DNA of 64,000 bases from Brevibacterium antiquum CNRZ 918 (GTDB taxonomy: Bacteria > Actinomycetota > Actinomycetes > Actinomycetales > Brevibacteriaceae). Below are positions 54,391 to 63,133 of the stretch, in pieces (within the stretch, counting starts at the first letter, position 1; every line of letters starts with the position of its first letter). The DNA is taken from the NCBI RefSeq assembly GCF_900169145.1, contig NZ_FXZD01000002.1:62001-126000 (forward strand), written 5' to 3'. The position numbers and the translations under genes were made by a program. A model generated the notes under the pieces. It did no database searches. It was not told the origin of the DNA and saw only the letters and a program-made list of their open reading frames with translations.

Positions 54391-54773
54391 GGCGGAATGC
54401 AATCCAATCCACAAATCGATCGACGTCAGGAGACTCCGGGACACCCGATGTGCATCAAATAGAACCACCAGATGAAACGTGACCACTATCTGGCGAAGCG
54501 GTAGCCCGTACGTGCCAGACACCCAGACGGACCCGTTCCTCCGCCTACCCGAATAGGGTAGACCAGCAACAATTTCAAGTGCAGCAAGCATCCGCGCGGC
54601 GACTTTCAGTTCCACGTGCAACCGGCAGGCGTTTGACGAGTCCGGCGAGGCCGAATCGTCCCGCTGAAGAAGCAGCTCTAAACCCAAGGCGAAGCAGACT
54701 TATCACATAGCGTCCACATCGGATGGAATGAATACATCGCACTGGAGAATCAAACACCTGATGATCTGCCAAC

Positions 54774-54789
54774 AGTTTCACGTGAGACA
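54774..54789. promoter_or_regulatory. parS-like site 3
   Basis: AGTTTCACGTGAGACA, differs at positions 1 and 13 and so is a weaker site. Confidence 0.6.
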
Positions 54790-55014
54790 TCGTGGCAACC
54801 GTGCCGAGATAGCAGATTTCAGAATCACGCCGTGATTCCGGACGTTCGTCGCATATTCAGGAGTGCCTCACAGCATAACCCGGCCCACCGGCTCCAGACT
54901 CCATATCGGCTGAGCTACTCAACCCAGCGGATCTGGACGCTCGACCCCAGCAAACCACCCGAATCGCACCCTCAAGATCCTCTAGCCTTTTCACTATTCA
55001 CAAGCTATTCGGCG

Positions 55015-55030
55015 CGTTTCACGTGGAACA
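55015..55030. promoter_or_regulatory. parS-like site 4
   Basis: CGTTTCACGTGGAACA, differs at positions 1 and 12. Confidence 0.6.
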
Positions 55031-55213
55031 ACTGATGGGCAGTTGCAGTGGCACGAATCAGTAGCCCGCGACGCTCCCGATCCTTGGTGAGTTCGGCCCG
55101 CTCCAACTAGCCTCGCATTGCCTAAACACGCGGGTGCCCCGAAAGGTCCTAACTGCGCTACAACGTACGAAAATATCAATAGTACCCCGCACTGTCAGGC
55201 GCGTTCTTGATCA

Positions 55214-55229
55214 TGTTTCACGTGAAACG
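55214..55229. promoter_or_regulatory. parS site 5
   Basis: TGTTTCACGTGAAACG, one mismatch at position 16. Confidence 0.88.
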
Positions 55230-55639
55230 ATGCTAAAGGTGCAAGCATTGAATGCGGAGGGGCGGCAAATCGGCGCGGTGGAGCCCACAAAGTTGAGCTA
55301 ATTGAACGTGAACAAACACAAGTTGACCGCGACAAAGGCACTACGCTCACCGGATCTCACCTTCCCCGGCCAGCGAGGGGATCGGAAGTTGCTGCTCGAC
55401 GGTTCGGTAGGCGCCGCGCGGTAGCACTTATGCTGTGAAGGGAACGCCACCAGACAATGTGACGACGTCAGCCTCGAGCCGGACTTTCCGTCGGTCAGGC
55501 AGCTCTGCGTCCCCCAAAATCAGCATTGGGACGCGACGTACGGGGCCACCTGTGTGCATTATTGCCATCGACCTGTATCGACACGCACTCCTGGTAAAAG
55601 GGGTATTCTGATCAGTACATTCCTGGCTGACGAATCGGC

Positions 55640-55655
55640 CGTTTCACGTGAAACT
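55640..55655. promoter_or_regulatory. parS site 6 (first of a close pair)
   Basis: CGTTTCACGTGAAACT; the 14-bp core is intact. The next site starts 21 bases on, two helical turns, so both would face the same side of the helix. Confidence 0.85.
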
Positions 55656-55660
55656 ATCGC

Positions 55661-55676
55661 CGTTTCACGTGAAACG
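55661..55676. promoter_or_regulatory. parS site 7 (second of a close pair)
   Basis: CGTTTCACGTGAAACG, a perfect palindrome with the 14-bp core intact, 21 bases after site 6. Confidence 0.88.
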
Positions 55677-55942
55677 ATTGTCGAGAACAGTCCCGATCGT
55701 CATGATCTGGAAAGCGGATGGGAGTCGGAAATGGCTCATAAACCTGCACCCATAACTCTCCACACACGTCGGTAGCCGTGCCGCCTAGCCAATTGCGCTG
55801 TATGTGACCATGCGTATGTGACCCATTCAATTCCGTGCGTCTCCGGCGATCGTGGTCGATTCGAATTCAGACTGAAGCGAGACTGAAAGATATCGCTCAT
55901 TGTGGGGTCGTAGAATTCGGCCTATGAAAGTGAACTTCCTTA

Positions 55943-55958
55943 TGTTTCACGTGAAACG
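55943..55958. promoter_or_regulatory. parS site 8
   Basis: TGTTTCACGTGAAACG, one mismatch at position 16. Confidence 0.88.
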
Positions 55959-56191
55959 TCGCGAGAGCGATTAGGGATTTGCCCACCACCACGATGAGAC
56001 AGCTACGCCACGAGGCACTGGGCCGCCCTCATGAAGCTATGCTCGATGGACAATATGGAGAGATACTGTCCTAGTCAGACGACGCCCGAAAGGACAATCC
56101 AGATGCAAACCAATGGACACAGTTGATATGTGCCAGTCGCAAGATCGACTGACTGGCACCAGAGCCGGCGAAGGACACCCCATGAGAGGTT

Positions 56192-56207
56192 CGTTTCACG
56201 TGAAACG
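56192..56207. promoter_or_regulatory. parS site 9
   Basis: CGTTTCACGTGAAACG, perfect palindrome with the 14-bp core intact. Confidence 0.88.
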
Positions 56208-56409
56208 GAGTACTTCATTCACGGTGCCGGCCAAAGCCGCCCAGTGCAGACAGAGCGAAATCCCTCGCCGAACAATCAGTTCTTCGGCTACTACCCAGGG
56301 AAGACACCCTATGTTTATCCCCGGACCAGCGACGCGAGCACCGACAATCTATCCACGGGCGCCCTAGTCCGCAGAAAAACGCAGACACCAGCAAAGGTGT
56401 GTGCCTAAA

Positions 56410-56425
56410 AGTTTCACGTGAAACG
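56410..56425. promoter_or_regulatory. parS site 10
   Basis: AGTTTCACGTGAAACG; the 14-bp core is intact. Nearest site to parB, about 270 bases from its stop codon. Confidence 0.85.
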
Positions 56426-56629
56426 GCTAAAGCAGATCGGCAGTACCTATGAATTAGCAACCTACGTCCACGGGCCAGAGACCGCCGAGTACGATAAAGC
56501 GCGAATGCAGACTCGCGGCGGCGGAGAGAAGCTTCTCCAAGCAGCGATACGGCCTTCCTGAACGGGGCGGGGACAAACGACACCCAGCTCTTCAGAAGCC
56601 TCTCACCCCTTCACCGAGCAGCAAAAGAC

Positions 56630-56673
56630 GTAGGGCGGGTGAGAAGAACTCCCGCCCTTCTCACCCGCCCTAC
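56630..56673 (-). terminator. Terminator after parB
   Basis: GTAGGGCGGGTGAGAAG (56630-56646) pairs perfectly with CTTCTCACCCGCCCTAC (56657-56673) around a 10-base loop: a 17-bp stem 21 bases past the parB stop. Confidence 0.9.
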
Positions 56674-56693
56674 TTCCAGCTACGAGGAAGCAA

Positions 56694-58547
56694 CTACTCA
56701 GTCGGTGTCTCCACACCAAGCAAACTCAGTATGCGATCCAGATCGTTCTGATTCGCGAACTCCACGCTCAATTTTCCCTTCTTCTTCCCCACCGTAATGT
56801 TGACTTTCGTGTCCAAACGATCACCAAGACGTTCCGCAACCTCAACAAACTGAGGCGCGACCCGAGTCGTTGCACGTGAACCATTCATAGAGTCGCCACG
56901 GTTCAGAAGCACCACGGCTTCTTCGGACGCTCGTACGGAAAGCCCCTCAGCGACAATGCGCTGAGCAAGAACTTCCATATGTTCCGGCTCCCGCAGGCCC
57001 AAAATCGCCCGAGCGTGTCCTGCTGAAATGACTCCAGCCGCAACACGTCGCTGCACCAGCGGCGGCAAGCGAAGCAAACGAAGGGTATTGGAAATCTGCG
57101 GGCGAGAACGTCCGATCCGTTCGGATAGTTCTTCCTGGGTACAGCCGAAGTCTTCGAGCAGCTGACCATAGGCAGCGGCTTCCTCCAGCGGGTTCAGTTC
57201 TGCACGGTGCAAGTTCTCAAGAAGTGCATCCCGCAACAGGTCTGTGTCATCAACATAGCGAATGATCGCAGGAATGGTCGACAGACCTGCATCCTTCGTC
57301 GCCCGGAGACGACGTTCACCCATGATGAGTTCGAAGCGTTCGGAGTCGCTGGGCTTCTGTCGGACAACGACTGGCTGCAGCACACCGATCTCGCGAATGC
57401 TGTGGACAAGTTCGCTGAGCTGGTCTTCATCAAAGAACGTCCGCGGCTGACGAGGGTTGGCATCAATGCGATCGACGTCAATCTCGCCGAATTCTGTATC
57501 CGGGATCGAATCCACACCCGCGCGATCGGTATCTTCTCGCGATGGCGAATGGTCATCCTCCCCAGCCGCAGCCAGCTCTGATGAAGTCGTTGAGGGCTTT
57601 AATGTGGTATCTACTTCATCTGTAGTTTTCGATGTCTGAGTCGCGGGTTCGCTCGGCGCCTCGTCGAAGACCTCATGGCCCGACCTGTAGACCCCAGGAT
57701 GCGTCTCCGAAACATCGTCGTCATGTACCGACTCTTCATCTCTTCCAGCTTCAGTCGGGTCACTGAAATCGGCTTCTACACCAGGCTCGGCGGTTTCAAC
57801 GACACGCGCTTCCAACACGCCGGTGTTGTTGAGCTCCGGATCTGGTGTGACCTCCACAGCGGCAGAGGACGACGCAGAATCGGACTCTGGCGCGGTCGTT
57901 CCCTGAGCGGACGCGGCTGTCGGTTTCGAGCTCGCCGCGGCGTCGCTAGTCGCCTTGGTGGAGGACCGTCGGGCCGGCGTCTTTGCCCCTGGCGACTTGG
58001 GGCCGGCTGAGGCCCCGGACGTCGATTTAGTGCCGGGCGATTTCTTCGCGTTTGTCGTCGCGCGGCTCGTCGTCGCCGTGGATACAGTCTTAGCTGACGA
58101 ATCTGCGGCCGGGGTTGCATCGGCCGCTTCCGTCCCAGCCGATTTGGCCCCTGCAGCGGCCTTCTTCGACGCCGCTTGAGAAGCGCCGGTCTTGGGTGAG
58201 GTTGCTGCCGCGGCCTTCTTCGTGGAACCGGTTTTCGCGGTCGCACTTTTCACAGCTGCACTCTTCGACGAGGACAGCTCTGAAGCGTCAGCATCCCTCT
58301 TGGAGGTCTTCTCTGTCGATGATCCAGAGGCGGATCCATCCTTAGGCTTACGCCGACGTGAGGACTGCATCGAGGCTGCAGGATCCGTGCGAGCGGCCCG
58401 AGGTGCCTTCGGCTCCTCTGTGCTCTGGTCGGCCTCTTCAGCTTCGCCACCGGAGAAGAACACGTCGACTGGACGGTCGCTCGACGCCGCATCCGGTATC
58501 AAAGCTCCTAGCCCACGACCCAAGCCACGCTTTCTGCGTTCAGCCAC
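56694..58547 (-). CDS. parB: Chromosome-partitioning protein ParB, with extended linker
   Basis: 617 residues against about 300-400 for most chromosomal ParB proteins. After a conserved [19 protein letters not shown] start, residues ~21-345 are low complexity: first Ala/Ser/Lys/Thr-rich with KSPGTKS- and AKTPARR-like histone-H1-type motifs, then acidic. The core follows: ParB domain with [17 protein letters not shown] and box II GERRLRA (CTP-binding), a helix-turn-helix with [20 protein letters not shown], and a C-terminal dimerisation domain. It loads on the parS sites next door and spreads as a CTP-dependent clamp. Starts inside the parA 3' end (8-base overlap). Confidence 0.95.
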   Translation of the reverse strand: MAERRKRGLGRGLGALIPDAASSDRPVDVFFSGGEAEEADQSTEEPKAPRAARTDPAASMQSSRRRKPKDGSASGSSTEKTSKRDADASELSSSKSAAVKSATAKTGSTKKAAAATSPKTGASQAASKKAAAGAKSAGTEAADATPAADSSAKTVSTATTSRATTNAKKSPGTKSTSGASAGPKSPGAKTPARRSSTKATSDAAASSKPTAASAQGTTAPESDSASSSAAVEVTPDPELNNTGVLEARVVETAEPGVEADFSDPTEAGRDEESVHDDDVSETHPGVYRSGHEVFDEAPSEPATQTSKTTDEVDTTLKPSTTSSELAAAGEDDHSPSREDTDRAGVDSIPDTEFGEIDVDRIDANPRQPRTFFDEDQLSELVHSIREIGVLQPVVVRQKPSDSERFELIMGERRLRATKDAGLSTIPAIIRYVDDTDLLRDALLENLHRAELNPLEEAAAYGQLLEDFGCTQEELSERIGRSRPQISNTLRLLRLPPLVQRRVAAGVISAGHARAILGLREPEHMEVLAQRIVAEGLSVRASEEAVVLLNRGDSMNGSRATTRVAPQFVEVAERLGDRLDTKVNITVGKKKGKLSVEFANQNDLDRILSLLGVETPTE

Positions 58548-59466
58548 GATTTACTCCTCGTTGTGCGATTTCTTCGGCTGCTTCCCGATAGGACAAAGCG
58601 CCACTGGAATGGGGATCATACGAAATGACAGTCTGGCCGTAGCTTGGAGCCTCCGAAATGCGCACGGAGCGCGGAATCGCGGAAGACAGGACCTGTTCGG
58701 GGAAATGTGTGCGAACATCATCGGCTACCTGTGCGCTGAGATTTGTTCGGCCGTCGTACATCGTCAGCAGGATGGTGGAGATCGCGAGCTTGGGATTCAG
58801 ATGCTTCTGGATCAACTGAATATTCTTGAGCAGCTGGCTCAATCCCTCAAGGGCATAGTATTCACACTGAATCGGGATCAAGACTTCCCGGGCGGCAACG
58901 AACGCATTGACTGTCAGGAGTCCGAGGCTCGGAGGACAGTCCACGATGACGTAGTCGACTCGATTCCCCGCCGCAGCTTCTTCATCGAGATAGAGACTCA
59001 GAGATCTCTGCAGGCGCTGTTCTCGCGCGACAAGCGACACCAGCTCGATTTCTGCGCCGGCCAGGTCGATCGTCGCAGGCACACATGTGAGGGTCTCGAA
59101 GTCCGGGCATTGGGCGACTGCTTCACGCATGGGCACGTCATCGATGATCACATCGTAGATACTGGTCACTTCGGAATAATGGTCAATGCCCAGAGCGGTA
59201 CTCGCATTGCCCTGTGGGTCGATGTCGATCAGCAGAACGTTGAGGTTCTGATTCGCCAGCGCGGCAGCGATATTCACAGCAGTAGTGGTTTTCCCGACGC
59301 CGCCCTTCTGGTTGGCGATCGTGAAGATCCGGGTAGAGTCCGGTTGTGGAAAACTCGCCTGTGACAGTCGATCGGCGCGACGATTGTCGCGCGCGATTGC
59401 AGCACCTATGGGAGACGACTCGTCCATGATCGGCATTCGGCGCACTCCATCATCCATTGGTTTCAC
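58540..59466 (-). CDS. parA: Chromosome-partitioning ATPase ParA
   Basis: 308 residues. Deviant Walker [15 protein letters not shown] (about residue 52), Walker A' [12 protein letters not shown] and [18 protein letters not shown] mark a ParA/MinD ATPase. Its ATP-bound dimers coat the nucleoid and pull ParB-parS complexes. The start is uncertain: GTG at 59466, ATG at 59457 or ATG at 59436 (after GGAG) are all in frame, giving an N-terminal lead of variable length. It overlaps parB by eight bases and follows rsmG by 36 bases, so it is in one operon. Confidence 0.96.
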   Translation of the reverse strand: MKPMDDGVRRMPIMDESSPIGAAIARDNRRADRLSQASFPQPDSTRIFTIANQKGGVGKTTTAVNIAAALANQNLNVLLIDIDPQGNASTALGIDHYSEVTSIYDVIIDDVPMREAVAQCPDFETLTCVPATIDLAGAEIELVSLVAREQRLQRSLSLYLDEEAAAGNRVDYVIVDCPPSLGLLTVNAFVAAREVLIPIQCEYYALEGLSQLLKNIQLIQKHLNPKLAISTILLTMYDGRTNLSAQVADDVRTHFPEQVLSSAIPRSVRISEAPSYGQTVISYDPHSSGALSYREAAEEIAQRGVNRG

Positions 59467-59502
59467 AAAGCTATATTCAGCCTAGACCAAATCTACTTCG
59501 TA

Positions 59503-60141
59503 CTATTTCTTGACTATCTCGACGACACGGCTGGGGATATCGAGGATTCCACCGTCGACGATGTGAATCTTCGGCTGAGACAGTCGGTACCGTTTCAACA
59601 GCTTCTTCGACTTCGCCAATTCAGCCTCGACAGAAGCGCCCTTGAGCGCGAGGATCCGTCCGTCAGGCCCCATCACTTCATGAGTCCATTCGATGAGAGT
59701 TGTCATGGCCTTGACCGCTCGCGAGGTCACGACGGTGAACATCTCCTCATCAACAAGTTCTTCGACACGAGCCCGGACGATACGAACGTTGTCCAGCCCC
59801 AAATCGTCGACGACCATTTTCAGCCATTCGACCCGCCGTTCCATCGGTTCGATGAGGACGACCTGTGTTTCAGGGCGAAGCAGGGCAATCGGAATTCCTG
59901 GCAGTCCAGCGCCACTGCCAACATCGCCGACGACATCACTGTCATCGATGAACTCAGCTACAACAGCACAGTTGAGGATGTGCCTGGTCCAGAGTCGGTC
60001 GATCTCACGAGGACCGATCAGTCCCCACTCAATTCCGGTGGTCGCCAAATGCTGGGCATACCGCGTTGCCGCTGGGTAGGCAGCTCCAAAGAAGTCTTCG
60101 GTACCTGCTGGGGGAACTTCGAGAGCGGAAATGTCAGTCAT
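59503..60141 (-). CDS. rsmG: 16S rRNA (guanine-527-N7) methyltransferase RsmG
   Basis: 212 residues. VGDVGSGAGLPGIPIALLRPE is the SAM-binding motif, LIGPREIDRLWTRHILNCAVV the family signature and VTSRAVKAMTTLIEW the catalytic-domain region. Methylates G527 of 16S rRNA. The ATG at 60141 overlaps the jag stop by eight bases; the frame is open further but the conserved start is here. Confidence 0.95.
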   Translation of the reverse strand: MTDISALEVPPAGTEDFFGAAYPAATRYAQHLATTGIEWGLIGPREIDRLWTRHILNCAVVAEFIDDSDVVGDVGSGAGLPGIPIALLRPETQVVLIEPMERRVEWLKMVVDDLGLDNVRIVRARVEELVDEEMFTVVTSRAVKAMTTLIEWTHEVMGPDGRILALKGASVEAELAKSKKLLKRYRLSQPKIHIVDGGILDIPSRVVEIVKK

Positions 60142-60730
60142 GGGCAGGACGGACGAGCACATGCCGGCCGTCACTCTCGCCTTCGGACTCCGACACCAAG
60201 CCGGCCTGAGCAACCTGATCGTGGATGATCTTGCGTTCAAAGCTGTTCATCGGTTTGAAGGCGAATTCGTTGCCCGATGCCTTGACATCTTCGATCGCCT
60301 GCTGAGCCTTCTTGATGAGCTCGTCACGACGACTATTGCGGAAGCCGTCGATGTCGAGCATCAGCCAGGATCGCTGACCGGTGCTGGTCTGAACAGCCAG
60401 CCGGCTGAGCTCCTGCAGAGCGCCGAGGGTCTTGCCATCACGGCCGACCAGCGTCCGCAGGTTGGAATTCTCGTCGTCCTCGCAGACGATCGACAGCTGA
60501 GCGCGACCGTCTCCGACATCGATGTCGATGTCGCCGTCGATATCAGCAAGGTCCATCAGTTCTTCGAGGTAGTCCGCTGCGATCTCTCCCTCTTCTTCGA
60601 GGAGCTCGGCCCTCGTCGGCTTCGCAGCTTTCTCGGCACCATTGTCTGCGGCACCATTGTCTGCAGCACCTGCGTCGACAGGCTCGTCGACGTTGTCATC
60701 AACAGTCGTGTCGACATTCTCTTCAGTCAT
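60134..60730 (-). CDS. jag: RNA-binding protein Jag/KhpB
   Basis: 198 residues. A short Asp/Gly/Ala-rich acidic N-terminal segment (about 1-35), then a KH domain with LVGRDGKTLGALQELSRLAV and a C-terminal R3H domain with MNSFERKIIHDQVAQA. Binds RNA and is linked to envelope growth control. Nine bases after yidC. Confidence 0.93.
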   Translation of the reverse strand: MTEENVDTTVDDNVDEPVDAGAADNGAADNGAEKAAKPTRAELLEEEGEIAADYLEELMDLADIDGDIDIDVGDGRAQLSIVCEDDENSNLRTLVGRDGKTLGALQELSRLAVQTSTGQRSWLMLDIDGFRNSRRDELIKKAQQAIEDVKASGNEFAFKPMNSFERKIIHDQVAQAGLVSESEGESDGRHVLVRPAHD

Positions 60731-60739
60731 GGTTCTTCC

Positions 60740-61702
60740 TCAGCGCTTGTTGTTCTTCTTGCGGTTCTTGCTCACCGGTTGCTGCCGCTGGCGGCTCTGG
60801 TTCGGGGTCGGCTCGACAGCTGTGTCGGTGCCGCCCTTGATCTCAGGCTGCTGAACGGGCTTGCCCTTGCGAGCCTTGCGCTCGAGCATCTCCTTCTCCG
60901 CCTTGGAGCCAGGGGCTGGCATGTTGCGGATGACCACGTGCTGCTGGCACATCGTCCAGGTGTTCGAGACAAGCCAGTAGAAGAGAACACCGAGCGGGAA
61001 GTAGAGGCCACCGAAGCCGAAGACGAGAGGCATCACGTAGAGCAGCATCTTCTGGGACTGCATCATCGGATTCGCCATAGCGGACTCCGACATGTTCTTC
61101 GCCATCATCTGCTTCTGAGTGACGAACATCGTCGATGCCATGATGACGATGAGCACACCGGTGAGGAGCTTGACACCGATTCCCGGTGTCTCCAAGAACG
61201 TCGCGGACAGGGAGATCCCAAAGACCGTCGACTGCTCGGCCTGTTGAGCCAGGGTCTGGGTGAAGCCACCGATGGCTCCGATCGACCCATCGGCCACCTT
61301 CGGCATGTTGTGAATGACTCGGAAGAGGGAAAAGAAGATCGGCATCTGCACGAGGAGTGGCAGACACGAGGCCCACGGGCTGGTCTTATTATCACGGAAC
61401 AGATTCATCTGCTCCTCTGCCATGGCCTGACGCGAGTACTGATCCTTCTTACCCTTGTACTTGGCCTGCAGGCGCTGAATCTGAGGCTGCAGCAGCTGCA
61501 TCTTCCGCTGAGACTTGATCTGATAGACGAACAATGGAATCAAGATCGCACGCATCACGAGAGTCAGACCCGCGATCGACAGCACCCAGGTCCATCCGTT
61601 CGCGGCTGGAAGGCCGATCGCGGTAAAGATCTCATGAAAGATCGCGAGGACCCAAGCAACTACCCACTGCAGTGGGTAGAGCAGCTTGTCCATCCAGTCC
61701 AT
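60740..61702 (-). CDS. yidC: Membrane protein insertase YidC
   Basis: 320 residues. About five TM helices, with LTLVMRAILIPLFVYQIKSQRKMQLLQPQIQ containing the conserved Arg in the groove and a cytoplasmic helical hairpin, and a basic low-complexity C-terminal tail (about 285-320). Inserts membrane proteins with or without Sec. It has no N-terminal lipobox. In the rnpA-yidD-yidC-jag gene string. Confidence 0.95.
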   Translation of the reverse strand: MDWMDKLLYPLQWVVAWVLAIFHEIFTAIGLPAANGWTWVLSIAGLTLVMRAILIPLFVYQIKSQRKMQLLQPQIQRLQAKYKGKKDQYSRQAMAEEQMNLFRDNKTSPWASCLPLLVQMPIFFSLFRVIHNMPKVADGSIGAIGGFTQTLAQQAEQSTVFGISLSATFLETPGIGVKLLTGVLIVIMASTMFVTQKQMMAKNMSESAMANPMMQSQKMLLYVMPLVFGFGGLYFPLGVLFYWLVSNTWTMCQQHVVIRNMPAPGSKAEKEMLERKARKGKPVQQPEIKGGTDTAVEPTPNQSRQRQQPVSKNRKKNNKR

Positions 61703-61875
61703 TCAGTACTCCTCGTTACAACGATTCTTCACGATCGTTAATTTTGCCATTGTTCGCAGGTCTTCGCGACACAGAACTCTCGGTCCTGCTCTCGCACGTG
61801 CCGGAGGCGGCAGCCTCCGGGCTCTTCGTGATGCACAGATGCGCTGATCGGCTGCTGCACACAGGGCAAGTGTTG

Positions 61876-62229
61876 TCAGCGGCCCTCTTCGTCATGTATC
61901 GAAACTGAGCGGTTCTGACGGGCTGAACCGGGAACATGGTCCACCCCACCACGGGAAAAGGGATTGCATCGCAGTATTCGCCACCCAGTTAACACCATTC
62001 CCTTGAGAATTCCGTGTATCTCGAAAGCCTCCAGTCCGTACATGGAGCAACTGGGATAGTACCGACAGACCTGTCCGTACAGCGGAGACACCGTGACTCG
62101 ATAAGCTCTGATGAACCACACGAATGGCATGCGCGGTCCGATTCGGATCACCCACCAGACTGTGGGCCAGAATCCGGCTGGTCTGCGAGGCACCTCCGAG
62201 GGGTGTTTCAGATCATGTTCGGCGTCCAC
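61876..62229 (-). CDS. yidD: YidD membrane-insertion efficiency factor
   Basis: 117 residues. [29 protein letters not shown] with the paired Cys and Trp/Arg segments is the YidD/DUF37 signature, and [28 protein letters not shown] the conserved end. GTG start overlapping the rnpA 3' end by 17 bases. Assists YidC-dependent insertion. A 173-base gap separates it from yidC. Confidence 0.93.
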   Translation of the reverse strand: MDAEHDLKHPSEVPRRPAGFWPTVWWVIRIGPRMPFVWFIRAYRVTVSPLYGQVCRYYPSCSMYGLEAFEIHGILKGMVLTGWRILRCNPFSRGGVDHVPGSARQNRSVSIHDEEGR

Positions 62230-62578
62230 GGCTCTCTAGCTTCTTCTGCGCCTTGTCCATCAGCATCGTGACCTCGGACTCAAGCACGGCGAAATCTGCT
62301 TCGGCCGCCTGGGGCAATGCTCTGACTACGAATAGAGCTCCGGGATCCAGGCTGTCGAGCCGGACCCGCATGATCTCTCGAAGACGACGCTTCACTCGGT
62401 TCCGTCGAACCGCGTTTCCAACGGCCTTGGATACGATGAAACCCACGCGTGCAGCGTGGGAATCATCACTAATTATCAGGCTGTGTGCCATCAAATGGTC
62501 CGAGCGCACGCGGACGCCAGCTTTGAAGACTCTTCTGAAGTCGTCTCCGCTGCGGATCCGGTGAGCCGCGGTGATCAC
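62213..62578 (-). CDS. rnpA: Ribonuclease P protein component
   Basis: 121 residues. [21 protein letters not shown] start and the RNR motif [18 protein letters not shown] (about residues 53-70) identify the RNase P protein that binds the catalytic RNA and cleaves tRNA 5' leaders. GTG start two bases after the rpmH stop. Confidence 0.96.
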   Translation of the reverse strand: MITAAHRIRSGDDFRRVFKAGVRVRSDHLMAHSLIISDDSHAARVGFIVSKAVGNAVRRNRVKRRLREIMRVRLDSLDPGALFVVRALPQAAEADFAVLESEVTMLMDKAQKKLESRGRRT

Positions 62579-62580
62579 AC

Positions 62581-62718
62581 TTATGCCGAAACTTCGGCAC
62601 GTCCCTTACGACGACGTGCGGCCAGGATCGAACGGCCGGCACGAGTGCGCATGCGCAGACGGAAGCCATGCTTCTTGGCACGCTTGCGGTTGTTGGGCTG
62701 GAAAGTACGCTTAGTCAC
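62581..62718 (-). CDS. rpmH: 50S ribosomal protein L34
   Basis: 45 residues, too short for usual ORF cut-offs. [20 protein letters not shown] and [20 protein letters not shown] make it certain. GTG start at 62718 with a GAAG-type ribosome site. First gene of the string rpmH-rnpA-yidD-yidC-jag-rsmG-parA-parB. Confidence 0.97.
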   Translation of the reverse strand: MTKRTFQPNNRKRAKKHGFRLRMRTRAGRSILAARRRKGRAEVSA

Positions 62719-63133
62719 TTCAAGTCTCCGATTTCTAGGTTGCGGTCGAACGGCTTTGCGTTCTCACAAAAAACGGCGGTGAGAATCTCGACCGCCGAGC
62801 ACTCCTGTGCATAAGAGCCAAAAGATATTCAAGATAATCGGATGAAGCCCGGTACACAGGACACTCCATCTTAGCCAAGGTCAAAGTTGCTGGTCAAACT
62901 CGATGGCGATGTTTCACGTCACTGTCGCGAACTGTTCGCCGAAATTCATCACCTGCACATCTGCGGTCGTCCACAAGTAACAAGGGTGTAGTTTTCCACA
63001 TGGTTATCCACCAGTGTGGAGGATTGCTGGGATGACTCGTCAGTTCTCCACAAACTGTGGAAAACTATGTGGAAGTCATGCACAGGTGTGGACCGCACCA
63101 AAGAGAAACGACGAAAACGGAGGAAGATTGACG
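62719..63133. other. rpmH-dnaA intergenic region with DnaA-box-like cluster (oriC candidate)
   Basis: About 415 bases between the divergent rpmH and dnaA. From 62967 to 63093 there are eight or so sequences close to TTATCCACA, in both orientations: TCGTCCACA 62967-62975, TTTTCCACA 62992-63000, TTATCCACC 63004-63012, TGTGGAGGA 63015-63023, TTCTCCACA 63044-63052, TGTGGAAAA 63056-63064, TGTGGAAGT 63068-63076, TGTGGACCG 63087-63095. This can be part of oriC or the dnaA autoregulatory region; in many actinobacteria the main origin is between dnaA and dnaN, outside this window. Confidence 0.7.

Larger units (their letters stand above)
53849..56693. other. 2.8-kb gene-free segment carrying the parS cluster
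   Basis: Between the amidase-like gene and the parB terminator there is no ORF that resembles a protein, and the base composition is visibly more AT-rich than the surrounding genes. It holds ten 16-bp parS-like palindromes in roughly 2.6 kb, at spacings from 21 to 511 bases. It is the obvious centromere region of the ParABS system. Confidence 0.8.

Noticed and set aside
54608..54623. An eleventh parS-like site, AGTTCCACGTGCAACC
   Set aside because: Four of 16 positions differ and the 14-bp core is broken, so it is more likely a decayed copy.
56215..56583. A 122-residue minus-strand frame next to parB
   Set aside because: Arg/Ser-rich composition typical of chance frames, no ribosome site and no recognisable fold.
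56868..56883. parS-like sequence inside parB, CGTTGCACGTGAACCA
   Set aside because: Three mismatches, two in the core, and lies in codons that are conserved for protein reasons.
58192..59364. A 390-residue plus-strand frame over parA and parB
   Set aside because: It is antisense to two certain genes. High-GC codon use leaves long open frames on the opposite strand.
60131..61741. A 536-residue plus-strand frame over yidC, jag and rsmG
   Set aside because: Antisense to three certain genes, with Leu/His/Asp-rich product lacking any motif.
62910..62926. Half parS (TGTTTCACGT) near the origin
   Set aside because: The second half does not match, so it is a chance half-site.
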